Source: Cyathus striatus (taxonomy: Eukaryota; Basidiomycota; Agaricomycetes; Agaricales; Nidulariaceae). From it: 64,000 nt of DNA. Of the stretch, positions 21,575 to 33,082 are shown one piece after another (position 1 is the first letter of the stretch; each line of letters opens with the position of its first letter). The notes below the pieces were generated by a model. That model saw nothing but the letters and a program-made list of their open reading frames with translations. It searched no databases and had not been told where the DNA came from. Position numbers and translations under genes: made by a program. The stretch spans positions 1,984,001-2,048,000 of the forward strand of contig JAOVFP010000016.1 in assembly GCA_025738555.1 (NCBI GenBank). Direction: 5' to 3'.

Positions 21575-22860
21575 CTATACTGCGACGATGTCCTCTCTTT
21601 CTTCAGCCGCGTGATCAATGGAGGCCCGCTCATCCATTGACATATTCGAAACTCCACTCTGCTGATTGTCATGGACAAACACCAAGGAAGGCATCCGTTC
21701 CTTTTGTTGTCTGTATCGATTGTCAGTAACAGTTCGCTGCATTAAAGAGATGTAGAAAAAGCCTACTTTTTCTCTGCGTAATCAAGCTTGACTCCGAGCA
21801 GGTTGAACAAAGGCTTGACCACACTTTTCATATTATTCCGAGCTTCAACTCCATTTCCGAAGAAAAGGAAAAGCCAGAATGCACATGCTACTGTTATCCA
21901 CCTAGGAAGTTCGACTTGAATCCTTAATAATGTATCTGCTTTCCATGTTTCACTGGGAACGTAAACGATGTTGGAATATTTAGAATGTATGGCATGCCAG
22001 CTAAAGGGAGCTGGTTTAAACATGCTGAGAGTCAAATGGATGCTGTAAACTGCCAGCGGAGTCGTCGTAATAAGTTCGCAGGTTGAAAGGAGAATGAGTC
22101 GGACATAGTGGGATGTACTGAGTCCCCCCGAAGTATGTGCAAGGAGACGACGATGAGAGTGCAATGATTTGAATAGGGAATATAAATTGAGGAAACAAAA
22201 GACCAGCGAGATTGTCGACACAAATAAGGGGAGCCCGAGGATAAGGACATATGCAATGGTAGTTGCTGCATATTGCATTTGGCAACCGACATCCTCAATT
22301 ATGATGTATCGGCTAAACTGAATTATGTAGTCTAAGGCAGGGGTTAGTCACTACCTGAGAATTGAAGCATTACTTATATCGAACACTTACAGAGTGCAAC
22401 TTCCAGTACAGGCATTCCGAGACCTAATCCAAGATATGCAATGAGCCAGCGCCTCTCCCGATCTTTGGTATAAGTATCCATTCGAATGCGTGTAACGTGG
22501 TAGACAGATAATGCAATGGATAGAGCGGATACGGAAATTGCAATGTCGATAGCTACTAGAATATGAATCGAAATATCGCACCATATCGGTGCGTGATCAG
22601 ATATATTCCCGGTCCAAATGGCCGAGTTTAAGCCCATAATAAAACATGCAATACCTACCCAGCCAGCATATAGACAGATTGGAATGGTCCATACTAGAGC
22701 CAGCGAATCAAGTATAAGCACAGCGATCTATAGTGTGTGCATGAAACTAGTTCATACCTGACATATTTTGCCATGGGAAACATATAACACAGAATATGAA
22801 ACCAGTGAAGGCGCAGGTGGTATAGATTTGGTTCGGATAGTAATAGCCAGGCATATTCAT
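21575..22860 (-). CDS. STE3-type pheromone receptor (seven-transmembrane GPCR)
   Basis: Four exons, 22860-22758, 22693-22391, 22331-21767 and 21710-21575, give 368 residues with GT-AG introns. Seven hydrophobic segments are visible. STE3 hallmarks include the first-helix FPW motif, NSAIWTGN followed by APIWCDIS, LGLGMPVLEVALYYI, EDVGCQ, TTPLAVYSIH, the WHAIH/WKAD region and LPRWITVACAFWLFLFFG with EARNN. A short charged cytoplasmic tail ends the protein. Such receptors sense lipopeptide pheromones and act through a G protein to control mating; many Agaricomycetes also keep non-mating-type paralogues. No CaaX pheromone precursor was recognised in the window, so membership of a mating-type locus is unproven. 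Confidence 0.9.
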
Positions 22861-24025
22861 GGGTATCTTTGATACAATGCAAACCCAGTATTATGACTGC
22901 CTCTTAAATATGCAACTAGCACTTCCATATCAGGGAACAAGAAACACCTTACGTTCTTATCGCATCTGAAAATGGTACGACAGAGATAACATGACGGACC
23001 CGAATTTTTTGTGGACACCTAAATGATGCAGAAGGCAGAATAATGAGACTTGTTTCGAAGTCTTGAAACCTAAAGTTGAGCGGTGCTTAGTGATAGTAGC
23101 ATAAAAATTTAAGCACTTGATGTTCTGCATGGTACAGGCACATAATTCCCAATTCTGCTTAACTTGAAAAGCTTCTGGTTAGACTTCAGCCACGTCTATC
23201 CATCTCCACAATTCTTCAAAGCCATCTAATGATGGTGGTCACAAAAACAGATAAGAATATCGTAACATTTGTTCTGAAACATATATACTAGAATATGGGC
23301 TGCAAGGCAATAGGTACACTAGGTAGTGGTTTGATGTGGGAAATCTAAGATCGACGCAATTAGCGTTAAAATCAGGAACGAACACTTGTAATCAATTATT
23401 TTACAGTGAAGCTATGGGCACTCTAGAAGACGAACTGCTTTGGTGCTCGTAAGAAGCTTCGATTTCAGCCTCATATAATTTGGGGCGCACTGCTCGTTTA
23501 GGCATCTGTTATGGTATAGCCAGTACTTACTAGTTCCTTCCATACCTTCGAGTTTCTATTAAGTATTCAACTATTTTTCAATTCTTTTCGAGTATCGAAT
23601 ACTCCTTTCAGTCGTAGAACCACGTAGAAAATTCTCACGTAGAATAGATTCTACGCGAGCTTCCTAGTTACTATTAGTTCCACTGGTATTTAATCAGAGC
23701 TTCCTAACGAAATATAGACACCCTTTTACCCATTTAAACTCGCACCTTATTCGACAAGTTAAGAATCACATACTAGATACCTTCAAATCTATATATTAAG
23801 TGACTACAGTACAAGACTACGCTCTGTACCCCTTATACTGTCCTAAGAATGTCAAGACTCGCTTTGACATTCCTTCGGCAGTACCTTATTGATCGTCGTA
23901 ATCTAGACCGGTAGTTTGGATTCTCAACTCATCTCAAGACTGAAGACTCATTGACACTAACGAAAAAGTAACGACATTTATAACTACTACCTACGTATAT
24001 TCAGGGAATACACCACAGTTATAAA
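22861..24025. other. Intergenic, AT-rich
   Basis: I see no gene and no CaaX-type pheromone frame. A stretch near 23580-23680 repeats short CACGTAGAA and TCTACG motifs but forms no clear array. Confidence 0.35.
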
Positions 24026-24640
24026 TCACACGACCCATAACAGCATCCCTGTGGTGCTGAGCTCCAGTGGTTTACTTTCAGGCACTAATAGTATCAACTG
24101 CTGCATTATAAGAATGGTAACGTATTCCGCATTTGCAATTTTACCAACCTCTCGTGGAATGCCACCTTCGGTAGTGAATTTGGGGTTTATCTCTTTCACT
24201 ATTTCCCTGATAGTGTAAAGGATGAGCAGCATAACAACGATATATAATGAAAAACTGTACCAGACTTACTCTAAAACATATGATTGTGGATTTCCCTTAA
24301 ACTGCTCGCATGCGGGTGCGATAAGAATACCAGGTCTTGAACGTCCGCGTCCAAATATTACAGCCGAGGCAATGTATGAGCTATCATAAAGTGCTTCCTC
24401 TGTTAGAGAGATCATTTGTTTAAATCTGATAAATATTTTCAGTAGAATGTCTTACCAAAAGGAACTGGATTGATCTAGTAGGCTTAGAAACAAGTTAGTG
24501 ACGACACAAGCATAGTGTCAAAGTGTAACCAAATACTGTCTCCCCTGTGGACAACATAATTTGATCGTCCTTTCGCCCGACAATTTTATATAAACCCTTC
24601 CCGGTATGGTGTATTTATTATTATGTCTCCACCTGCAAAT
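24026..24640 (-). pseudogene. Remnant of an AMP-binding / NRPS-like adenylation domain
   Basis: Splicing by eye joins GLYKIVGRKDDQIMLSTGET, INPVPF, then SSYIASAVIFGRGRSRPG and EEIVKEINPKF, with good GT-AG sites between the pieces. The GRxDDQI...STGE...NPVP order marks the C-terminal part of adenylate-forming enzymes, as in NRPS-like reductases. The upstream core of the domain (A3-A7) and any carrier or reductase domains are missing. After INPKF the sequence drifts from the family. I infer a truncated copy, unlikely to be functional. Confidence 0.6.
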
Positions 24641-24879
24641 GCCTTTCGATTGCTGTTTACATCTACATTCATAACTGTCAAGTGCTGAGTGGTCCCTCCC
24701 TGTGTCGTTCCATTTCCATATGAGATTATAAGTGCTATAAAGAAATATTCATACCAAGAAAACTAGTGTGTAGGTTCTGTCATCATTATCAAGAAGTGTG
24801 TATGTTGCATGGGGGCTAATCTGAATATACTCCCAATCTTCATCAATTGCCTCTGCCGAATTGTGCAAGATATGACGCA

Positions 24880-24990
24880 CTGTAGAAGCGCGGATGCTCA
24901 AGATTAGGGTAGCACGTTCATAGACAATGGTGATGCGGATCCATATGTTATCCAACCAAGACCTCTTGTCTATAATAGTCGGGTAATTAA
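24880..24990 (-). pseudogene. About 100-bp fragment copied from a GT61-like gene
   Basis: The translation SWLDNIWIRITIVYERA matches IWLDNIRIRVTVVYERA of the GT61-like gene at about 32125-32225. The nucleotide match is also close (GAACGCACTGTAGAAGCGCA-like block and GTTATCCAACCAA). Only this one exon piece is present, so it is a relic. Confidence 0.7.
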
Positions 24991-25191
24991 AATAAGTATC
25001 AGGAGTAAGGTAGGCGAGAGGTCCATGGTTCAAATTCGGACACAGCATACGGTTGACGAGTCACGAGATGTCCAAGGGAATCGAATAGGTCACGTGACCT
25101 TGGAAACGAACCTTGGGCTCCCATCAACCGTACACAGCCTGCCACAGGTCCACAGCAGCGTAGCCAACGAACCGGCTCAGGGTAATCACAC

Positions 25192-26257
25192 ACTACTGTA
25201 GCCGACCCTGAAAGTGGCCACCTATAGTAAGTGGCCATTGAGTGATTTGAGCGACCACAGCACCAAATTAAGCTCGGTTTTTTTGTGATATGTATAGTAA
25301 TATACTGTAGCTACATATATACAAAGTTTTAACTCCAAACGGGTTCAGTGTGTAAAGATGTGGTAGCTAGAAGTGATAAAAATGTCGATGCGGCCTCAAT
25401 TTGTTATAGGTTCACACGCTGTCTCAAGAATCATCCTGCTACTCCTCCATTATAACACCACAATAGGCTGAAATAAAAATACAGTTAGGTATATAAATAA
25501 GCTATATTGATATCCTGGGTGGTAGAAATAACTGATATGGTCCCAATATATGTAGATCTGGTATGCAATTGATACATATATGTTATCTACTCACCTGCAC
25601 AGGCCTGTATCTGTATGAAGCTCGAAGGCCATAGAAAGCTCCTTTTACTTAGATTTTTTTGGAGGCTACAATAAATGGTTATATCTTTAGGATCATGTAC
25701 TCCGCTTATTTTATACTATTTTATTTGGTGCATGAGAAGAGCATCTCTGTTTTTATGCTAAATTTTGTAGTGTCAGATGCAGTCAGTTGCTTGCAGTATC
25801 GGGCAAATATTGGGCTTTGCAGAAGTCAGAAAAGTATTTAATAGGTTCTGAACAATATATCCTCGCAATTCTATGTGTAGAAAGCTCCCTGTCATTGAGA
25901 TATTGTCCTATTAGTAGGACGAGAACTCAGCAGATCAGTCCAGGTAAAGCACATGCAGCCGAGCTTGCTTTGTCAGCAGCCCAAGAAGTCTTAGCTTAAT
26001 GTAGCTTATAGTGCGATCAAGGGACATTCAATTTCCTAGGCGTGGCAGGTTTCCCTGTAAACCGTAATTTGGAGTCCTTGTAACAAATAAATTCATTCTG
26101 AGCTGGATACTTCACCTAAAAATCTGAAACTCTCAGAATATATAAATGAATAATATGCACACAGGTCTGCAAAATAATTTCGGGCATAGGGCAACCTGAA
26201 AAGGTGCACGCAGTTGCACAAGTTGAAATGGCCACTTTCATGGTCGGCTACAGTAGT
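25192..26257. repeat. 1.07-kb MITE-like element with 29-bp terminal inverted repeats
   Basis: The segment 25192-25220 (ACTACTGTAGCCGACC, then TGAAAGTGGCCA) is matched in reverse complement at 26229-26257 with one mismatch. No transposase frame lies between. A GGTCACGTGACC palindrome sits close outside each end (about 25089 and 26270). Target duplications were not resolved. Confidence 0.7.
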
Positions 26258-27134
26258 TTTGGTCACGTGACCACAAGCTACCTTTCAACCCTGTCAGTGT
26301 CAGTGTCTAAGATGCTTACAAATTATTGTAGCGCGAAGAAATTATCTCCCTGAAATATTTGTTCACATGAAATTACACCAAAAGATGATTATTGAGTATA
26401 TAACACATAGAATCTGTTTATGTCTCAGGTGTTGAGATGCAGGTATTATGGTAGCTGTAATTAAGTCTACTTTTTAGAAAATCGGTGAACTACGCGTCGT
26501 CAACGCGTGACCTTAAGAACAATGTCACGTGAAAAATCCATGTGTCCGAGCGGACCGAGTTGGGACCGAGCTTGACCGAGCCACCTAGACTAAAGCGAGT
26601 TGGAAGGAAGTTGGAAATCGAACCATGGAACTCCCGCCTACCATACAGGAGAGTTTGAGCAGTGATAGTGAGATGGAACATCAGGTCTGCAGGATATGTC
26701 GCTGTTTGACGCTGTTGGTCAGACTCCAGTAACGTGGACCGCAGCAAATCCGTAGTGTGATGTTCCGGGTTCTCCCGTCAGAAGTCTCGGAGGTAAAGGT
26801 CACGTGGATATTTACCACACTGATCGAAATCTGATGTCATCGAATCGAATTTGCTCTTGACAAACAACTCTATTTTCGATGTTACTTGGAGTCTTGGACA
26901 CCGCAACGTCGCATATACTTGTACTTCGCCGAGCGCTCACTCTTCAGATCATCTCCAACCCCCTTGCAAGTCTGTCAAGGTTTCTGATTATTATTAAATT
27001 GCTATAAATTCATGCTTACGGCTCATAACTACCTGATATTAATCTACATGGCTATGTGACCAATTCCATTCCAGAAATACCTATAAAGCAGACATGGTAT
27101 CCTGAGATACTTACATTACTTTAACCTTTGAAAG
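26258..27134. other. Upstream part of duplicated segment, CACGTG-rich
   Basis: From about 26640 this DNA is similar to 40430 onward. It holds several CACGTG boxes (near 26272, 26525 and 26803) of the type bound by bHLH proteins. No gene is seen before 27135. Confidence 0.45.
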
Positions 27135-27500
27135 ATGCCTCCAGTCGGAATAGACGAACGTTCTACCGGGCCACCAATTGGATTGATAATGGGGATTATT
27201 GGAGCAATTTTGGGTTTAGCGGTCGTTGGTATAATTTTCAAAGTATTGCGTGGGGCTGGTAAGCTTAAAGCTCAGGACAATGCACGAGTGATGCTGATAA
27301 GTACCGCAGGATATTCGAGACGAAGGAAACAACAACTCACCAACACGAACGTTAATATACAATTAATGCAATCAACACCACAACCCGGCATCGATGCGAG
27401 CAGCCATCATCATCATCATCACATGCATTTGCCACCACCTGCATACTCCCCATGCGACTCATCACCCGGCGCTGCTCATCATGGAGGTCATGGCTGTTAA
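27135..27500 (+). CDS. Small single-pass membrane protein with PPPAY motif (copy A1)
   Basis: The intron 27259-27309 (GTAAGC...CGCAG) is supported by the paralogue at 40877, where the equivalent intron is 52 nt and must be removed to keep the frame. The spliced protein has about 104 residues. It has a short Pro-rich N-terminus, one transmembrane helix (GLIMGIIGAILGLAVVGII) at about residues 16-34, a basic stop-transfer RRRK, a His6 run, and PPPAYSP. PPxY motifs are ligands of WW domains, as in Rsp5/Nedd4 ubiquitin ligases. It is probably anchored with the tail in the cytosol. I do not recognise a named family; function as a ligase adaptor is inference. Confidence 0.7.
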   Translation: MPPVGIDERSTGPPIGLIMGIIGAILGLAVVGIIFKVLRGAGKLKAQDNARVMLISTAGYSRRRKQQLTNTNVNIQLMQSTPQPGIDASSHHHHHHMHLPPPAYSPCDSSPGAAHHGGHGC

Positions 27501-28556
27501 CGAACATAGTATTACCTGGCTTATGAATGTGAATTTACCGTTGTTACTGCTGCGTGGCTGGTCCTAACAAATGTACAGATTAGACACATAATGTGCTTAT
27601 ATCTTGTCCTTATCTGCGTCTACATTTTTATGTCTTGAAACGCAATTCAGGGAAAGAATAAAATTTCATTTATATTAAGCACAATTATTACGATCGCTTT
27701 GATACATTTAGAACTGTAGTCTGTAACCTAGTATTACATCAGTGTCTAATTCGGTACCAACTCTTCATGGAGTGCAATTCAAGAACCTCACAAGATAGCT
27801 CATAAAAAGATATTTTTACCACTAATCGACGTTTCAGCTGAGTCTAGTCTCCACCTCTTTTTATAGCATAGTCCATGATGCCCACTGCGTAACGCCCCAA
27901 TGCACAACAGGACGACAATGGTGTGGAAATATTTCTCTCAACGCGGATACAGTTACCGGGGTGGAATTCCGGGTGAATTTGGAGTAGAGCTGCGCGCGAT
28001 AATATTTTATTAAACAGTGTATATACATGCTAGAAAGTTCAAAATACCTGATTAGTTATTTGCTGTAAACCGAATGTTTAAAATGGGCTTGCTCCGTGCC
28101 ATTGATAATTGATTTTCTCATGGTTTTTGTCAGGTCTGGAACTGACCTTGGCTTTGGGATCTTCCGTTCACAGCCAATTCACGGCACCCGGTTTCTTGTG
28201 CGCTGCGGAAATGCTGTAAGCCTGTACCTAAATCACTCAGCAAGTTCACTTATTTCTTTGTTTTAGATGTCATATCTCCTTCGAGAACTAGATTTTAATA
28301 TTGCGGAGGAATATAAAAGACTGGACGCCAAACGGAACCCGTTGAACTTCCATCCAAAATCCTGATCTTATTCGAATCCGAACAACTAGGCTTACTATCA
28401 CCAACTTAACATAACTGTTGATTTCTATACAATCATGGTACTAGTTCTTGGAAATTCCTGGCTATAGTCCTACTCTTGGCAACGTTGTTATTTTTCATTG
28501 TGATGTGGAGAAGTATGTTCAATGCTCCTTTTGATCCGGACCATTGGGTTTTTAAT

Positions 28557-30568
28557 GGGCCGACAGTTTTTGACGGTACGCACGGTACTGAACGGTACTT
28601 GATGTACCGTGCATGTACCATGCGGTACTGATCAATACCGTAAAAATACCATGCATACCGTAAAAGTACCGTGCGTACCGTGCATACAGTTTAGATATAT
28701 TTCTTTACGGTACGAATTTGAAACCACATAAAGTATATAAAATTATCTTTATAGATGTCTACTATGTATATAACATGTATAGTACTTGTATAAACAATGA
28801 TATAAGTACAGAAACAAAAAGAGGACCACAGTAACGAACCTAGAGGCACAGTGACGAGGCTAGTAGCATAGATACCAGGATAAGCACAGAGGCAAAAGGA
28901 AAACCACTGAAGCTAGTAGCACAGTAATGAATGCATAAGCAGTCACGGAGCTAAGAGTGTATGAACGATAATTTAAGCACAAAACCAGAGGAAGTACTAC
29001 ATAAACAAAGCTAGTAACACAGAGAAGAAGATATATGCATAGTAACGAAGCTAGGACCATAGATACAAAGCTATAAACATAGATACGAAGCCAGGACCGT
29101 ACATATGAAGCTATGAGCATAGAAACAAAGTTAAGGTCATATAGATGAAGCCAGGACCGTAAGTACGAAGCTAAGGGCATAGATATGAAGCCAGGATAGT
29201 ATATACAAAACTAGGAGCATAGATGCGACGTTAGGACGATAGATATGAAGCTAAAAGCATATATGTGAAGCCAGGACTGCAAGTACGAAGCTAGGGGAAT
29301 AGAGCGAAGAAAGGAGAAAATATACGAAGCCAGGACCATAGAGATGAAGCTAGAAGCATAGAGACGAAGCCAGAACTGTAGTAGAGATGAAGCTCGGAAT
29401 ATAAAGATGTAGCCAGGACCACAGATATGAAGCTATGGGCATAGAGACAAAGCCTTTCCATTCAGAGTGGCATGATGAATACCGTACATAAGTATTGTAA
29501 AGTACCACGCATACCGTGAAAGTACCGTGCATACCGTAAAAGTACCGTGCACCACAAGAATATACCGTAATAGTACCGTAAAGTACCGTACATGTGAAAA
29601 AAACAGTACCGTGCATGTACGGTACGCAAAAAATCGTACCGTGCAGTACCGCTCATGAACAAAATACCGTAAAGTACCGCACACGTACCGTGCGATGTTG
29701 AAAATGTACCGTGTAGTGTTGGAAATGTGCCGTGCAGTGCAATTAATGTACCTTGCAGCGCTTGTGGCTTGACATGCTGTGCATTACGAAAACTCATGTA
29801 TATTACCATTCACACTATGATATTCTTGCCTCTTCAATGTAATAAGCAACATATTACATGTATAGTACCTGTAAGTAATACCATACATCTACCATTCATG
29901 TAATATATGTTACCAGAATTGTACCTTGCACAACTAAAAATGTACCATACATACCATAAATAGTACCATACAATATTTGATGTACCGCACAGTACCATGC
30001 AGTACCATCAAAAACCACTAGCCCAACACAAATCAATGATCTTCTATGTTGTATCATCTGTATATTCTCGCTCAAAGTAATTTACTATACAATAATTTAG
30101 TTTGGTACTATGCATAGAGGTATTTTATACATAGTCAATGCACCGTACAATCTACAGTGCTTAATCATCAATTTGATTGATGTACGGTACATTAAATTTG
30201 AAGTATTATTCCGATTATCACGGAATTGTATCACTTTGTTGATGTACCATACAATAATTATTGACGTGGTACTCCGTTTATCACAGAATTTTCTCACTTG
30301 ATTAATGTACAGTACTTAGAATAATCTTGATATGGTGCCGCCTATGGGCCACTACATGTTATTTCTGCCTTTTCAATGTACTAACTCAACATTTATATTA
30401 CCATAAATCTATTGCTTACATAACTTGCATCACCAGAAATGTACCGTGCATCACGAAGAATGTACCGTACATTGTACCGTGCGTACCGTAAATGCTACCA
30501 TATAGTTTTTGATGTACCGCACAGTACCGTGCAGTGTACCGTGCAGTACCGTCAAAAACCACTAGCCC
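28557..30568. mobile_element. 2.0-kb non-autonomous hAT-like element with GTACCGT subterminal repeats
   Basis: The two ends are inverted (GGGC...GTTTTTGACGGTAC). They are flanked by GGTTTTTAAT at 28547-28556 and 30569-30578; the real duplication is 8-10 bp. The uninterrupted site is preserved at 42437 onward. Both subterminal zones are packed with GTACCGT/ACGGTAC motifs in both orientations, as expected of transposase-binding repeats. No transposase is encoded. An 8-bp duplication would fit the hAT superfamily, which is inference. Confidence 0.82.
28830..29455 (+). repeat. Minisatellite with a 20-bp period
   Basis: Units such as TGAAGCCAGGACCGTAAGTA and CGAAGCTAAGGGCATAGATA follow each other every 20 bp, clearest from 29031 to 29450; AGCCAGGACCGTA-type and AGCTAAGGGCATA-type units often alternate, giving a loose 40-bp period. 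It lies inside the hAT-like element. Minus-strand open frames over it are products of the repeat. Confidence 0.85.
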
Positions 30569-31080
30569 GGTTTTTAATGTGCTTAATATCAGCATAGAGA
30601 TTAGGAGGGCAACTGTAGACAGCACTCTACAGCACTACGCAAGATCATCAAGGATTTCGGCTACCCAAATTTCCTGTACGATCATTTACTTTGCCATCTG
30701 CATACGGTTCACATTGGTACTCGTGATGAACAAATAGGCGGAGCTGTGATGTGAGAAGGAACGTACCCACAGCCGACCCTTATAGCAAACAGTAGTCACT
30801 GTGGGCTCAGAGGGCGCCCACAGAAGCATGTGAGCAACTTGATTAAATACGTAAATCCGTTCTTCTTTTACGTTGTCGATTTAGTTTTCGGGCGCTTGTA
30901 AGTATAGAAATAAATTTGTAGTGAAAAGCGGCCATGCGCTACCCCAGTAGGGTGATATTCCATTGCAAAGAAAAGTACACATGCTAAACTGTTACAAGTG
31001 CTACAATACAGAATCGTGATGCAGAGTACATATAATGTCCATTCAAGGTCCAATGCGAGTAAAGTTCGTCAAAGAGTTCA

Positions 31081-33082
31081 TCAAAGCTGTTCACGTACAA
31101 GCGACATCACAGTGGGAATATGTATCGGAATTCCACCTGGAAGGTATCAGTATTAAATACTATATTCTTGAAGTAAGTGAAGGAACTTACGACTGTCAAA
31201 GTGGTCATTGGTGTGGCCATACTGTTGAGATAATCACAGTCAGCAAGAGTCGTATCAGTGATAATAGTTGACATCACTTCTGGGCTGTCTTCCTTAGTCA
31301 GGACCGTGTCGTTCCAGATCATGTAATGCTGTCGTTAGAGTAAAGATATAAGTGCGCTACAGATGATAGAAACTATGGAGAATGAACCTTATGCCCCATA
31401 TTAAGAGCAATCATCAAGTAATTATAAAGATAATCTGCGCAGAAAGCGTAAGTTTATACGATTGATTAACAAGATGATACTGGATTGCGCACTGTTGGGA
31501 TGCATAATCTCTATTACAGTCGATTTGGGAGTAGCGGGCATCCACAGTTGATGCTAAAACAGTAGAGCTTTAATGGTCATACAAATACAAGGCCAACAGA
31601 TAGTCAACTCGCTGTTAGGCCAGCTCCATGTATGCCAATCAAGACCTGGAAGTCATAGTAATACCGCAGTAAGCTTCCTCGCGTCAGAGATATATATTCA
31701 AGCCAAGTCGCACCGTTGTTCGAGCAATGACCTCAAACTGCATTTGAAAAGTCAGATCCTCCATATACTCGATATGTACTTCCGCAATGCCTTCACTCCC
31801 AAGTTCCAGAAGTGCTGCAACGAGCCGTTCATGATCATCCTGACGGAGCATCCTCTCTTCAGCCGCCTGTCGCGATATGTATGTCACGACTGGTCCAGTG
31901 GAGTTGGGAAACGGTGGGTTAACCGTAATGCCATGCTTGTCCACATAGGGAATGTCACGACCTAGTATACTCTGGACTGTTGTAGTGCGAATAGGTTCCC
32001 AGAACCGGTCAGGAACATCTAACATCATCGTCGCGCCGACCATGTTTTGATACCTCACAGAGAGAGGGCTGTTACGAATATAGGGATACATAAGTAAATT
32101 TCATCATTGTGAAAGATAGAACGCACTGTAGAAGCGCAGATGCTCGAGAGATTAGAATAGCGCGTTCATAGACAACGGTGACGCGGATCCGTATGTTATC
32201 CAACCAAATCCTCCTGTCCACAATCTGAGTCGTAAATTGCCCCCGGTTGAACGCTGCAAGCATGATAGGGGCGTTGAGATGTAGATAGTCTCTCCACTCG
32301 TCGTCCGTATTCTATGGAAAGGGGAGAAATTTCACGGTGAATCGGATAAGGATACTACAGTAGGTACTTACAGGAAGTATGAACCGCTCCGGCAGAGGGA
32401 GAGCATTCGCAGTGAATCCATTATAAAGGCCCAGTGCCGCATACATTCTCCAAAACCCTAGTATAACTTCTCCCCACCATTGGTAGTACGACTGCGCATA
32501 GAATGGTTAAATCGACGCGGCAGAAGGGAAGGCCAGACGCACTTACGTTCAAAGACTCGGGTGGATCATTGATTATGACCGAGACACCTTTTGCGGGGAG
32601 GAGATAATTCCCCAGAACTGTCCTCGCTTCTTCTGGGGATATAAACTGCAGTTCCTAATTACAACGCAGTAATATGAACGCAGACACTAGGGAATAGTAA
32701 AGTATGAGTAACGCACCTCCTCTGTTTTCTCCAAATCATACCCTCCTCCCAGTTGCTTCAGTTGCGAAATCATCTGTAACTTAGGAGGAAAGGAAGTAGA
32801 GTTATAGGTAACGATGTAGAACACTCCATTTCGCGCATATAGTCGGTCTAAGAACGTGAAACCATGCGTGGCGCCATGGCCAGGTAGCGTGGTCTCCAGA
32901 ATCGGTGACGGAGCCTCTTCGAGTTCCCCATAATGTCGTAGCGTCGACTCATTTCGAAGAAGTACTGAGCCTTTGGAATCTTCTACGTACTTCCAATACT
33001 CATGTAGGTTCAAAATGATATAGAAGCCAAAAATGGCGAGCAGTACGAGGATCCCGCCATTACGTATCCGTCGAAAGGGCAT
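31081..33082 (-). CDS. GT61-like (DUF563) glycosyltransferase, second paralogue
   Basis: Multi-exon gene from ATG at 33082 to TGA at 31081-31083. A signal anchor (ILVLLAIFGFYIIL) covers about residues 10-23. Then come RLYARNGVFYIVTYN, YYQWWGEVILGFWR, NIRIRVTVVYERAIL, VGATMMLDVPDRFW, YISRQAAEER, IGIHGAGLT spliced to HQLWMPATPKSTVIEIMHP, HYMIWNDT and a C-terminal YGHTNDHFDSRGIPIHIP. The order is the same as in the gene at 18920-20849, but with clear divergence. A Golgi-type type II sugar transferase is expected; substrates are unknown. The last exons need two short introns whose borders are good GT-AG sites. Confidence 0.83.

Larger units (their letters stand above)
28434..30760 (+). pseudogene. 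Broken copy (A2) of a transmembrane PPxY protein gene
   Basis: Matches the intact gene at 42323-42656. It lacks about 10 nt after codon 6, which shifts the frame, and its intron is split by a 2-kb insertion at 28557-30568. The second exon homology resumes at about 30600 (GCTACCCAAATTTCCTGTAC) and fades before the last PPxY motif. Confidence 0.8.

Noticed and set aside
25020..25050. tRNA-like B box GGTTCAAATTC, also similar to reverse strand near 26620
   Set aside because: No A box or acceptor stem could be folded; a SINE relic is possible but not supported.
28860..29809. Minus-strand frames rich in Tyr/Leu/Ser and Thr/Val
   Set aside because: They are translations of the 20-bp minisatellite and GTACCGT repeats, not genes.
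28547..30578. CRISPR-like array from the regular repeats
   Set aside because: Nuclear fungal DNA; repeats have no unique spacers and lie within a TIR element.
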